44,002 nucleotides of DNA from Sphingomonadales bacterium. Its GTDB lineage: Bacteria; Pseudomonadota; Alphaproteobacteria; Sphingomonadales; Sphingomonadaceae. The notes beneath the pieces are model-generated. The model worked only from the letters and a program-made list of their open reading frames with translations. It searched no databases and had not been told where the DNA came from. This document shows, piece after piece, positions 1 through 8,631 of the stretch. Where the stretch lies: assembly GCA_018971065.1 (NCBI GenBank), contig JAGWVC010000023.1, positions 1 through 44,002 of the forward strand. The letters run 5' to 3'. The translations under genes were made by a program, and so were the position numbers. Position 1 is the first letter of the stretch. The number at the start of each line of letters is the position of its first letter.

Positions 1-449
1 TCGCGGAAGCCGCGATAGACGACGTCGCCGCCGTCGTTGGCGACGGCGGGGCGGATGCGCGTCTCGATCAGGTCGAGGATCTGGGCGACGACGTCCTCGT
101 CCGCTTCCTCGTGGCCGATGGTGGCCGATTCCTCGGCGGGGACGGCGATGGCGGCGGCGCTGCCGCCGGCGAACAGCGGCGCTTCCGAGACGAAATGATC
201 GAGCAGGATGGCGACCACCTGCGGCTTGAGATCGGCCCAGGCGACCCCGGCGCCGGCGGTGACGGCGATGAAGTCGCGGCCGAACAGCACCCCGGACACG
301 TCGCCCAGGCTGAACAGCGCGGCGGCGAGCGGCGAGGCTTCGGCCTGTTCCTCGTCGGTGAACTCCCGCGTGCCGGCGGGCATGACCTCGCGGCCGGGCA
401 GGAACTTCAGCGTCGCGGGGTTGGGGGTGGTCTCGGTCTCGATGAACAT
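1..449 (-). CDS. NifU/Nfu-type Fe-S cluster scaffold protein (3' end cut by window edge)
   Basis: Reading leftwards from an ATG at 449 the frame stays open to the window edge (149 codons). The protein opens MFIETETTPNPATLKFLPG, the hallmark start of the Nfu N-terminal domain (about residues 1-90). Near the visible end comes the start of the NifU C-terminal domain, with a run reading DLIETRIRPAVANDGGD. In this family the C-terminal domain carries a CxxC that holds a 4Fe-4S cluster for delivery to client enzymes; that motif would lie left of the window and is not seen. It is divergent from the SDR at 589, with about 140 bp between the starts. The family call is firm; NfuA versus another Nfu paralogue cannot be settled from this half. 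Confidence 0.9.
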   Translation of the reverse strand, partial: MFIETETTPNPATLKFLPGREVMPAGTREFTDEEQAEASPLAAALFSLGDVSGVLFGRDFIAVTAGAGVAWADLKPQVVAILLDHFVSEAPLFAGGSAAAIAVPAEESATIGHEEADEDVVAQILDLIETRIRPAVANDGGDVVYRGFR

Positions 450-588
450 GGGGTGCGCCTTCGCGGGGGGACAGCACGGCATTTAGGCGGCATCGGGGGC
501 GGGTCAAGGCCGCGGGTACGATTTTGCCGGGACGCGCTTGCGGCGGGCGGGCGGGCTGGATAGGGCTGCGGCCCGAAGGAGATTGGGC

Positions 589-1269
589 ATGGCGCGTTCG
601 GTTATCGTCACCGGTGGGTTCGGGGTGCTGGGCAACGCGGTCGCCGAGGCGTTCGCGGCGGCCGGCGACAAGGTGGCGCGGATCGACTTCGCGCCGGCGG
701 CGCGCAGCCCGCTGGCCGGGGCGCTCGACATCGGCGGGGTGGACCTGACCGACGCGGCGGCGACGGCGGGGGCGGTCGCGCAGGTGGCGGCGGCGCACGG
801 CGGCATCGACGTGCTGGTCAACGTCGCCGGCGGCTTCGTGTGGGAGACGGTGGAAGGGGGCAGCCTCGAGTCCTGGGCGAGGATGCACGGGATGAACCTG
901 GTCTCCAACGTCACCATCACCAAGGCGGCGCTGCCGGCGCTGAAGGCTTCGGGCGCGGGGCGGATCGTCAACATCGGCGCGGGCGGCGCGGTCAAGGCGG
1001 GGATGGGTTTCGCGCCGTATGCCGCGTCGAAATCGGGCGTGCACAAGCTGACCGAGGCGCTGGCCGAGGAACTGGCGGGGACCAGCGTGACGGTCAACGC
1101 GCTGTTGCCGTCGATCATCGACACGCCGACCAACCGGGCGGACATGCCCGATGCCGATTTCTCGACCTGGGTGCGGCCGGAGGCGATTGCCGAGGTGATC
1201 CTGTTCCTCGCGTCCGACGCGGCGCGCAGCGTGACCGGGGCGCTGATCCCGGTGACGCGCGGCGGCTGA
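589..1269 (+). CDS. SDR-family NAD(P)-dependent oxidoreductase
   Basis: A 226-residue classical short-chain dehydrogenase. The nucleotide-binding loop VTGGFGVLGNA sits at residues 7-17, NVAGGF supplies the NAG-like motif, and YAASK is the catalytic Tyr-x-x-x-Lys. The C-terminus ends in a typical substrate-loop and GALIPVTRGG tail. The ATG at 589 was chosen because it has a good ribosome site (GAAGGAG at 575-581) and begins directly before the Rossmann strand; the frame is open further upstream without a site. The dimeric Rossmann enzyme would be cytosolic. Substrate cannot be read from the sequence, and the neighbours (Fe-S scaffold, peptidase) do not suggest one. Confidence 0.88.
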   Translation: MARSVIVTGGFGVLGNAVAEAFAAAGDKVARIDFAPAARSPLAGALDIGGVDLTDAAATAGAVAQVAAAHGGIDVLVNVAGGFVWETVEGGSLESWARMHGMNLVSNVTITKAALPALKASGAGRIVNIGAGGAVKAGMGFAPYAASKSGVHKLTEALAEELAGTSVTVNALLPSIIDTPTNRADMPDADFSTWVRPEAIAEVILFLASDAARSVTGALIPVTRGG

Positions 1270-1335
1270 CGGCGGGCGGCGCGAAGGGCTGCTTATTCAC
1301 TGGCCCTTCATGGAATGGACCCATATGTTCGGGGC

Positions 1336-4275
1336 ATGAATTCGCTTTCGCGCGCGCATCGCGCCGTTCGTCCCGGCCTTGTCCTCCTTGTCGCCGCGCT
1401 GCTGGGCGGCGCGTCCGTGCCGGTGCTGGCGGGAACGCCGCCGCCGCCGGCCGCTTCGGTGCTGCCGCCGCTGCCGCCGCAGGACCATCCCTGGCTGTAC
1501 AAGGGCAGCGACGTCCCGCGCGACCGCGAGTGGATCTTCGGGCAACTCCCGAACGGGCTGCGCTGGGCGGTGCGGCGCAACGGCGTGCCGCCGGGGCAGG
1601 TGTCGATCCGCATCGCCATGGACGTCGGCTCGCTGCACGAGCGGCCGGGCGAGGAAGGGTTCGCGCACCTGCTCGAGCATCTCGTGTTCCGGCAGTCGAA
1701 GTACCTCGGCGAGGCGCAGGCGATCCCGACCTGGCAGCGGCTGGGGGCGACGTTCGGCAGCGACACCAACGCCGAGACGACGCCGACGCATACCGTGTTC
1801 AAGATCGACCTGCCGGGGGCGACGCCGGCGTCGATCGACGAGTCGATGAAGCTGCTTTCGGGTATGATGATCGCGCCGACGCTGTCGGAGAGCGACATCC
1901 GCGCCGAGGTGCCGATCGTGCTGGCGGAGAAGCGCGAGCGCGGCGGCGCGGCGGAGCGGGTGCAGAACGCGCTGCGCGAGACGCTTTACGCCGGCCTGCC
2001 GCTGGGCGACCATCCGACGATCGGCCGGGTCGAGACGATCTCGAACGCGCGGCAGGACACGGTGCGCGCGTTTCATGCGCGCTGGTACCGGCCGGAGAAC
2101 GCGGTGATCGTCATGTCGGGCGACGCCGATCCGGCGCTGCTGGCGGCGCTGGCGGCGAAATGGTTCGGCGGCTGGCGCGGGCAGGGCCCGCTGACCCCGC
2201 CGCCGAGCTTCGGCGAGCCGAAGCGGCCCGAGGGCGCCGACCCCGCCAACCCGGTGGCGCAGACCCGCGTCGTGGTCGAGCCGGAACTGCCGCGCGCGCT
2301 GACGTTCGTCCATGCGCGCGGCTGGCACGAGCATGACGATACCGTCGCCTACAACAAGGGGCTGATGATCGACCAGGTGGCGCAGGCGATCGTCAACCGC
2401 CGGCTGGAGGCGCGCGCGCGCGCGGGGGCGGCGTACCTGGCGGCGCAGGTGGTGCAGGAGAACATCAGCCGATCGATCGACGGGACCTTCGTCAACATCA
2501 CCCCGCTCGACGGCAACTGGCGCGCGGCGCTGCGCGACGTGCGCGCGGCGATCGCCGATGCGGTGTCGCGGCCGCCGACGACCGAGGAGATCGCGCGCGA
2601 GGTGGCGGAGATCAACGTCACCTTCGAGAGCCTGCAGCAGCAGCGTTCGCTGCAGCCGGGCGGCAAGCTCGCGGACGACCTGGTCCAGGCGCTGGACATC
2701 CACGAGACGGTGGCTTCGCCCGAGGTCGTGCTCGACATCTTCCGCCAGTCGATCCCGATGTTCACGCCGCAGGCGGTGCTGGAGCACAGCCGCAGCCTGT
2801 TCACGGCGCCGTCGATCCGCGCGATCTACGTGACGCCGCAGGCGGGCGAGGCCGATGCCGCGGCGCTGAAGGCGGCGTTGCAGGAGAAGGTCAGCGCCAG
2901 CACCGCGGCGCGGGCGGGCGGCAAGCCGGTGTCGTTCGCCGACCTGCCGGCGATCGGCGCGCCGGGCAAGCTGGTCGGCGCGACGCCGACGGGGCTGCTC
3001 GAGATCGAGCAACTGGCTTTCGCCAACGGCGTCCGGGTGCTGCTGTGGCCGACCCGCGACGATCCCGGCCGGGCATCGGTGAAGGTGCGGTTCGGCAGCG
3101 GCTTCACGGCGTTCCAGCCGGCCGACGCGCCTTACGTGACGCTGGGCAACATGGCGCTGGTGCCGTCGGGCGAGGGCAAGCTGGGGCAGGACGAGCTGGA
3201 GCGGATATCGACCGGGCGCAAGATGGGCTTCGAGTTCAAGATCGACGACGGCAGCTTCAGCTTATCGGCCGAGACGCGCCGCGAGGATCTCGACGACCAG
3301 CTCTACCTGTTCGCCGCCAAGTTCGCGATGCCGCGCTGGGACCCGCAGCCGGTGCTGCGCGCGATCGCGGCGAGCAAGCTGCAATACGAATCCTATGCGG
3401 CTTCGCCGCAAGGGGTGCTGTCGCGCGACCTCAAGTACCTGCAGCGCGGCCGCGACCCGCGCTATCGTCCGCCCTCGCCGGCGGAGCTGGCGACGGCGAC
3501 GCCCGAGGGCTTCCGCAAGGCCTGGGCGCCGGTGCTGGCGCAGGGACCGATCGAGGTGCAGGTCTATGGCGACATCGACCGGCTGAAGACCATCGCCGCG
3601 CTGGCCCGCACCTTCGGCGCCCTGCCCGCGCGCCAGCCGGCCGCGGCGGTGCCGAGCGTGGCGGTGCCGGCCCCGTCGCTGGAGCCGATCGTGCTGCATC
3701 ATCGCGGCGACGCCAACCAGGCGGCGGTGGCGATCACCTGGCCGACCGGCGGCGGCAGCGGCGGCATCGCCGAATCGCGGCAACTGGAAGTGCTGAGCCA
3801 GCTCGTCTCGAACCGGCTGCTCGAGGCGATGCGCGAGAAGCTGGGGGCGAGCTATGCGCCGCAGGTGGCGTCCGACTGGCCGGTGGACCTGGCCAATGGC
3901 GGCACGATCACGGCGATGGCGCAAGTCCAGCCGGAGATGGCGCCGCGCTTCTTCACCGCGGCCGACGCGATCGCCGCGGACCTGGCGCGCAAGCCGGTGG
4001 GCGGGGACGAGCTGGCGCGGGTGGTGGAGCCGCTGCGCCAGCAGGTGACGCGGGCGGCGACCAGCACCGCGTTCTTCATGTGGCAGCTCGAAGGGGCGAC
4101 GCAGGACCCACGCCGCTTCGCGATGCTGGGATCGGTGCTGCGCGACTATACCGCGGTGACGCCGGCGCAATTGCAGGCGCTGGCTGCGAAGTACCTGGTG
4201 CGCGAGAAGGCCTGGCGGCTGGAAGTGCTGCCGGAGGCGCCGGGGTCGGGCCAGGCCGAGCGCGGCACCAACTGA
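1336..4275 (+). CDS. Secreted M16 family (insulinase/PqqL-like) zinc metallopeptidase
   Basis: About 979 residues with a Sec signal peptide (arginine-containing n-region, hydrophobic run ending VPVLA, then a Pro/Ala linker). The inverted zinc motif HLLEH lies near residues 111-115, and a downstream glutamate in RAEVPIVLAEKRERG (about residue 191) fits the HxxEH-x75-E pattern of active M16 enzymes. The rest shows the family's four-domain layout: active N-terminal half, then an inactive second half beginning around LLEIEQLAFANGVRVLLWP. Length matches periplasmic PqqL-type proteins (900-960 residues). An in-frame ATG at 1315 would add seven residues; 1336 gives a cleaner signal peptide, but neither has a strong ribosome site. 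Likely role is periplasmic peptide degradation; substrate unknown. Confidence 0.88.
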   Translation: MNSLSRAHRAVRPGLVLLVAALLGGASVPVLAGTPPPPAASVLPPLPPQDHPWLYKGSDVPRDREWIFGQLPNGLRWAVRRNGVPPGQVSIRIAMDVGSLHERPGEEGFAHLLEHLVFRQSKYLGEAQAIPTWQRLGATFGSDTNAETTPTHTVFKIDLPGATPASIDESMKLLSGMMIAPTLSESDIRAEVPIVLAEKRERGGAAERVQNALRETLYAGLPLGDHPTIGRVETISNARQDTVRAFHARWYRPENAVIVMSGDADPALLAALAAKWFGGWRGQGPLTPPPSFGEPKRPEGADPANPVAQTRVVVEPELPRALTFVHARGWHEHDDTVAYNKGLMIDQVAQAIVNRRLEARARAGAAYLAAQVVQENISRSIDGTFVNITPLDGNWRAALRDVRAAIADAVSRPPTTEEIAREVAEINVTFESLQQQRSLQPGGKLADDLVQALDIHETVASPEVVLDIFRQSIPMFTPQAVLEHSRSLFTAPSIRAIYVTPQAGEADAAALKAALQEKVSASTAARAGGKPVSFADLPAIGAPGKLVGATPTGLLEIEQLAFANGVRVLLWPTRDDPGRASVKVRFGSGFTAFQPADAPYVTLGNMALVPSGEGKLGQDELERISTGRKMGFEFKIDDGSFSLSAETRREDLDDQLYLFAAKFAMPRWDPQPVLRAIAASKLQYESYAASPQGVLSRDLKYLQRGRDPRYRPPSPAELATATPEGFRKAWAPVLAQGPIEVQVYGDIDRLKTIAALARTFGALPARQPAAAVPSVAVPAPSLEPIVLHHRGDANQAAVAITWPTGGGSGGIAESRQLEVLSQLVSNRLLEAMREKLGASYAPQVASDWPVDLANGGTITAMAQVQPEMAPRFFTAADAIAADLARKPVGGDELARVVEPLRQQVTRAATSTAFFMWQLEGATQDPRRFAMLGSVLRDYTAVTPAQLQALAAKYLVREKAWRLEVLPEAPGSGQAERGTN

Positions 4276-4298
4276 CGCCGCGGTCTTGCGGCCCCCGG

Positions 4299-4310
4299 GG
4301 CGATATCGCC
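4299..4310. promoter_or_regulatory. 12-bp perfect palindrome upstream of DAHP synthase
   Basis: GGCGATATCGCC is a perfect palindrome centred 68 bp before the GTG start of the DAHP synthase gene and about 30 bp after the peptidase stop. It could be an operator half-pair or part of a small hairpin. No promoter hexamers could be assigned around it, so this is only a site worth noting. Confidence 0.25.
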
Positions 4311-4372
4311 TCATCGCTTTGCATTCCTGCCGGGTGGCGCTATGGCGCGCCGCTTGACTGTGGAGCAGAGAC

Positions 4373-5746
4373 GTGACGACCGAATGGAATCCGGGCAGCT
4401 GGAAGAATGCCGACGCCTTCGTGGCCAAGCACCTTCCGGGCTATGAAGACCCCGCCGCGCTGGCGAAGGTCGAGGAGACGCTTGCCGGGTTTCCGCCGCT
4501 GGTGTTTGCCGGCGAGGTCCGCGCGCTGAAGACCGACCTTGCCCGGGTGGCGGGCGGCGAGGGCTTCCTGCTGCAGGGGGGCGACTGCGCCGAGAGCTTC
4601 GCCGACCTGACCGCGAACAACATCCGCGATACTTTCCGCGTGCTGTTGCAGATGGCGGTGGTGCTGACCTTCGCCAGCAAGCAGCCGGTGGTGAAGGTGG
4701 GGCGCATGGCCGGGCAGTTCGCCAAGCCGCGTTCGTCCGACACCGAGACGATCGACGGGCTGACGCTGCCCAGCTACTTCGGCGACATCGTCAACGGCAT
4801 CGACTTCGCCCCGGAATCGCGGCGCAACGATCCCGAGCGGATGCTGCGCGGCTATTCCTATTCGGCGGCGACGCTGAACCTGCTGCGGGCGTTCTCCACC
4901 GGCGGCTATGCCAACCTGCGGCAGGTCCACAAGTGGACGCTCGACCACATTGCCGAGAGTCCCTGGGCGAAGCGCTTTGCCGAGACCGCCGACCGCATCA
5001 GCGAGGCACTGGACTTCATGAAGGCCTGCGGGATCGATCCGGGCTCGGTGCCGCAGTTCGAGGGAACCAGCTTCTACACCAGCCACGAGGCGCTGCTGCT
5101 GCCGTATGAGCAGGCGCTGACCCGGCAGGATTCGCTGACCGGGCAGTGGGTGGATTGTTCCGCGCACATGCTGTGGATCGGCGACCGCACGCGGTTCGAG
5201 AATTCGGCGCACGTCGAGTTCCTGCGCGGGGTGATCAACCCGCTGGGGGTGAAGTGCGGGCCGAGCCTGAAGCCCGACGCGCTGCTGCGGATGCTGGACC
5301 TGCTGAACCCGGACAACGAAGCCGGGCGGATCACTCTGATCGCGCGGTTCGGGCACGACAAGGTGGCTGACGGGCTGCCGCCGCTGGTCGAGGCGGTGAA
5401 GGCGTCCGGCCACAGCGTGGTGTGGAGCTGCGACCCGATGCACGGCAACGTCGTCAAGGCGGAAAGCGGGCTGAAGACGCGGCCGTTCGAGCGCATCTGC
5501 GCGGAGATCGAGGGCTTCTTCCAGGTCCACCGCGCGCTGGGCACGCATGCCGGCGGCATCCACCTGGAGATGACCGGGCGGGATGTCACCGAATGCACCG
5601 GCGGCGGCGTCGACATCACCGACGACGGGCTGGCGGAATGCTATGCGACCAATTGCGACCCGCGGCTCAACGCGGCGCAATCGATCGAGATCGCGTTCGA
5701 GATCGCCGACATGCTGAACCTGGAGACGCAGGGCCGGGCGCGGTAG
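4373..5746 (+). CDS. aroG: Class II 3-deoxy-7-phosphoheptulonate (DAHP) synthase
   Basis: 457 residues, the normal size of class II (plant-like) DAHP synthases, which condense phosphoenolpyruvate and erythrose 4-phosphate in the first step of the shikimate pathway. Diagnostic segments: WNPGSW at the N-terminus, [13 protein letters not shown] with the metal-binding cysteine, [30 protein letters not shown] and [19 protein letters not shown] near the C-terminus. The start is GTG at 4373, which puts the conserved TTEWNPGSW directly at the N-terminus; the leader contains GGAGCAGAG about ten bases upstream. It is monocistronic here: the next gene runs the other way. No leader peptide for tryptophan or phenylalanine attenuation was seen. 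The symbol follows common usage for the class II enzyme. Confidence 0.96.
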   Translation: MTTEWNPGSWKNADAFVAKHLPGYEDPAALAKVEETLAGFPPLVFAGEVRALKTDLARVAGGEGFLLQGGDCAESFADLTANNIRDTFRVLLQMAVVLTFASKQPVVKVGRMAGQFAKPRSSDTETIDGLTLPSYFGDIVNGIDFAPESRRNDPERMLRGYSYSAATLNLLRAFSTGGYANLRQVHKWTLDHIAESPWAKRFAETADRISEALDFMKACGIDPGSVPQFEGTSFYTSHEALLLPYEQALTRQDSLTGQWVDCSAHMLWIGDRTRFENSAHVEFLRGVINPLGVKCGPSLKPDALLRMLDLLNPDNEAGRITLIARFGHDKVADGLPPLVEAVKASGHSVVWSCDPMHGNVVKAESGLKTRPFERICAEIEGFFQVHRALGTHAGGIHLEMTGRDVTECTGGGVDITDDGLAECYATNCDPRLNAAQSIEIAFEIADMLNLETQGRAR

Positions 5747-5755
5747 GCGCGTCGC

Positions 5756-5772
5756 CCGCGCCTCAGGCGCGG
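5756..5772. terminator. Bidirectional hairpin between convergent aroG and PilZ genes
   Basis: CCGCGCC, loop TCA, GGCGCGG: a 7-bp perfect GC stem sited 10 bp after the DAHP synthase stop. The TCA loop is the stop codon of the opposing PilZ gene. There is no T-run, so it may be a weak intrinsic terminator or only a 3' mRNA stabiliser. Confidence 0.45.
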
Positions 5773-6455
5773 CGCTGCGTCCGCCGCAGTTCCTCGAACA
5801 TCAGCGGCATCTCGTCGAGTTCGCTGGCGGGGAGGAACGGCTGCAGGTCGATGGCGATGCGACCGAGCTGGTCCATCGCCAGGCCGCGATCGAACACCAG
5901 GCCGTGGCCGAGGCCGCGCCGCCAGCAGACGCGCGCGAAGCAATCGTCCATGCCGGGCACCGACAGGCGCACCGCCATGCGCAGCGGCAGTTCGCGCGGG
6001 GCCTCGATGCCGGCGCCGCCCTGCGACAGGTTCTGGAGCTGGATGGCGACGGGCTGGCCGTCGCACCACAAGGTGGCCGGGCGGCGGATGCGCAGCCGGA
6101 TCGGGCGGCGCGGGTGCTCGCCCGATTCCTCGATGAAGGCTTCGACGTCGATCGGCAGCAGGAAGCGGTAGCCGGATTCGAGATCGCGCTGCCAGACGCG
6201 CAGCATCGCGTAAGTCTCGCCGTTGGCGAGTTCAAGCAGCACGTAGGTTTCGGGCGGCACGTGTTCGAAATGGCGCAGCTTGCAGCCGCCGCTGGAGACG
6301 TCGCGGACGATGCACGGGTATTCGCCCGACTGGCAGACCAGCTTGGCCGAACGGATCAGCAGCGAGGCGCGCCGGTCGCCGCGCATCTCTATCACGCGGC
6401 CTTCGGGCCGCGGCGGGACGGTGGGGGAGGAGGATGAGGGGGCGTGGTCTGTCAT
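5763..6455 (-). CDS. Tandem PilZ-domain protein (c-di-GMP binding)
   Basis: 230 residues with two consecutive PilZ domains. The first has an RGDRR arginine cluster (about residue 25) followed by VRDVSSGGCKLR, which fits the D-x-S-x-x-G ligand loop. The second has RRPIRLRIRRP (about residue 115) followed by LQNLSQGGAGIE, fitting N-x-S-x-x-G. Both halves therefore keep the c-di-GMP-binding signatures, consistent with a receptor that changes shape on binding the second messenger. The N-terminal 20 residues are Ser/Pro-rich and look disordered. No output domain is attached, so it probably acts by protein-protein contact. It is divergent from the hydrolase at 6667, and a TTAACCATG element lies about 50 bp upstream of its start. 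Confidence 0.88.
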   Translation of the reverse strand: MTDHAPSSSSPTVPPRPEGRVIEMRGDRRASLLIRSAKLVCQSGEYPCIVRDVSSGGCKLRHFEHVPPETYVLLELANGETYAMLRVWQRDLESGYRFLLPIDVEAFIEESGEHPRRPIRLRIRRPATLWCDGQPVAIQLQNLSQGGAGIEAPRELPLRMAVRLSVPGMDDCFARVCWRRGLGHGLVFDRGLAMDQLGRIAIDLQPFLPASELDEMPLMFEELRRTQRRA

Positions 6456-6506
6456 GTCGTCCGGCTCCCGCAGGCGGTGGGTCCGCGATGCGTGGTAAAA
6501 CCGGCA

Positions 6507-6515
6507 TTAACCATG
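6507..6515 (-). promoter_or_regulatory. TTAACCATG element (CtrA half-site-like) upstream of the PilZ gene
   Basis: TTAACCATG reads on the plus strand about 52 bp upstream of the PilZ start codon, in the divergent region shared with the hydrolase gene. The same nine bases occur on the minus strand at 10585-10593, at the start of the GtrA-fusion gene. TTAACCAT resembles the half-site recognised by the alphaproteobacterial cell-cycle regulator CtrA. Two copies in a GC-rich window are suggestive but not proof. The strand given is that of the presumed target gene. Confidence 0.35.
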
Positions 6516-6666
6516 CGCGGTGAAGATGCGGTAAATGGCGGGGCGCGGCATTGACGGATGAGGGGCCGGAGCGGGGGGCGACGTGGCGCCCGTCTGCCGC
6601 TTCGGCCGGCGGACGGGCCTTCCCAAGGGCGGCAAACCTGATAGCGTGGAACCCGTGGGATTCAGG

Positions 6667-8619
6667 ATGTCGGCCATATCGTTGCGCGGGATCGGGCGGG
6701 TGCTGGCCCGGGGCGCGCTGTTTCCGCTGGCGCTTGGCGCGGCGGCGGCGGGCGCGGAAGGCGGGGCGGGACTGCGCCTGCCCGGCGATGCGGCGGCGCA
6801 CGCGATCGACCCGATGGCGAACGACAAGGTCGGCGCCTATGACTGGATCCGGCCGCAGGCGGACTTCTACCGGCGCGAGGTGATGATCCCGATGCGCGAC
6901 GGGGTGCGGCTGCACACCGTGATCGTCGTGCGCAAGGGGGTGACCAACGCGCCGATCCTGCTGAGCCGGACGCCGTACAACGCGCTGGAGACGACGAGCC
7001 GCAACCGCAGCCAGAAGATCGAGGAGATCCTGCCGGTGGCCGACGCCGAGTTCGTGCGGGACGGCTACATCCGGGTCTACCAGGACATCCGCGGGCTGCA
7101 CGGCTCGGAGGGCGACTACGTGATGACGCGGCCGTTGCGCGGACCGCTGAACCACAGCCGGGTCGACCATGCGACCGACGCGTGGGACACGATCGACTGG
7201 CTGGTCAAGAACGTGAAGATCACCAACGGCAAGGTCGGGATCATCGGTTCGTCCTATCTCGGCTTCACCGCGCTGATGGCGCTGGTCGATCCGCATCCGG
7301 CGTTGCTGGCGGCGGTGCCGGAATCGCCGATGGTCGACGGCTGGATGGGCGACGACTGGTTTCACAATGGCGCATTCCGCCAGCCGGCGTTCGACTATGT
7401 GCTGGCGCAGACGGTGGAGCGCGGCGGCGGGCCGCTGCCGGTGGGCGGGGCCGACGAGTACGAGGTCTACCTGAACGACGTCTCGGCGGCGGAGCACGCG
7501 CGGCGGTTCGGGGTCGACCAGATGCCGGCGATCCGCAAGCTGATCGAGCATCCCGCCTACGACGCGTTCTGGCAGGCGCAGGCGCTGGACCGCATCCTGG
7601 CCACGCGCAAGCTGACGGTGCCGACGCTGCTGGTGGTGGGGCAGTGGGACCAGGAGGACAGCTATGGCGCGCCGGCGGTGTTTCGCGCGCTGTCGGCCGA
7701 TCCCGCCAATGCCGGGATGGTCAGCTTCGCGATCGGTCCGTGGCGGCATTCGGGGGTGAACTATGACGGCACCAGCCTGGGGCCGCTGCGCTTCGTCGGC
7801 GATACCGCGCTGGAGTTCCGCACGCGCTGGATGAAGCCGTTCCTCGACTGCCGGCTGAAATCCGTGCCGCCGCCGTGCCGTTCGTTCAAGGTGGTGACTT
7901 ATGCGACCGGGGTCAACCGCTGGGAGGAGGCCGGGCAGTGGCCCGATGGCGCGGAGAAGCCGCTCTACCTCGGGCCGGGGCAGTCGCTGGGGTTCGACAT
8001 GCCGGCGACGGGCGGCAGCGACCAGTACCTGTCGGACCCGGCGCGGCCGGTGCCGATGATGCCGCGGCCGATCCATCTCGACGGCGATCCGTGGAAGACC
8101 TGGCTGGTGCAGGACCAGCGCTTTGCCGACGGCCGGCCCGACGTGCTGACCTACCAGAGCGAGGTGTTGAGCGAGCCGGTCCACGTCAAGGGGGCGCCGC
8201 GGGTGGACCTGCGCGCGGCGACGACCGGGCAGGACAGCGATTTCGTGGTCAAGCTGATCGACGTCTATCCGTCCGAGGATTCGTCACAGCCGGACCTGGG
8301 CGGCTATGAGCTGGGTGTGGGCATCGACATCTTCCGCGGGCGCTATGTCCACGGTTTCGACAAGCCGGCGCCGCTGGAGCCGGGGAAGGTCTATCGCTTC
8401 GTTTGGTCACTGCCGAACGTCGACCACGTGTTCCTGCCCGGGCACCGCATCATGGTGCAGGTGCAATCGAGCCTGTTCCCGCTGTACGACCGCAACCCGC
8501 AGGGCTGGGTGCCGTCGATCATGGATGCGAGGCTGGCCGATTACCACAAGGCGACGCAGACGGTGCTGTGGGGCGGGGACAATGCCAGTGCCGTGTGGCT
8601 GCCGGTCAAGCGCGACTGA
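6667..8619 (+). CDS. CocE/NonD family (peptidase S15-like) hydrolase, exported
   Basis: 650 residues. The N-terminal 30 form a probable signal peptide with an alanine-rich hydrophobic core. The alpha/beta-hydrolase domain has the S15 nucleophile elbow G-S-S-Y-L-G with Ser196, the acid Asp328 in GQWDQED, and His361 in GPWRHSG. PMRDGVRLHTVI is the usual first strand block of the CocE family. The C-terminal third (from about residue 430) is the beta-sandwich X-Pro dipeptidyl-peptidase C-terminal domain, with GHRIMVQVQSS near the end. Relatives hydrolyse acyl esters, beta-lactam side chains or N-acylated amino acids; the substrate here is unknown. The ATG at 6667 was taken because the signal peptide begins there. 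It converges with the next gene with only 12 bp between stops. Confidence 0.9.
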   Translation: MSAISLRGIGRVLARGALFPLALGAAAAGAEGGAGLRLPGDAAAHAIDPMANDKVGAYDWIRPQADFYRREVMIPMRDGVRLHTVIVVRKGVTNAPILLSRTPYNALETTSRNRSQKIEEILPVADAEFVRDGYIRVYQDIRGLHGSEGDYVMTRPLRGPLNHSRVDHATDAWDTIDWLVKNVKITNGKVGIIGSSYLGFTALMALVDPHPALLAAVPESPMVDGWMGDDWFHNGAFRQPAFDYVLAQTVERGGGPLPVGGADEYEVYLNDVSAAEHARRFGVDQMPAIRKLIEHPAYDAFWQAQALDRILATRKLTVPTLLVVGQWDQEDSYGAPAVFRALSADPANAGMVSFAIGPWRHSGVNYDGTSLGPLRFVGDTALEFRTRWMKPFLDCRLKSVPPPCRSFKVVTYATGVNRWEEAGQWPDGAEKPLYLGPGQSLGFDMPATGGSDQYLSDPARPVPMMPRPIHLDGDPWKTWLVQDQRFADGRPDVLTYQSEVLSEPVHVKGAPRVDLRAATTGQDSDFVVKLIDVYPSEDSSQPDLGGYELGVGIDIFRGRYVHGFDKPAPLEPGKVYRFVWSLPNVDHVFLPGHRIMVQVQSSLFPLYDRNPQGWVPSIMDARLADYHKATQTVLWGGDNASAVWLPVKRD

Positions 8620-8631
8620 GGGAGCGCGGAA

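Noticed and set aside
1297..3012. Long minus-strand frame inside the peptidase gene
   Set aside because: Arg/His-rich shadow of the M16 gene, whose motifs are intact on the plus strand.
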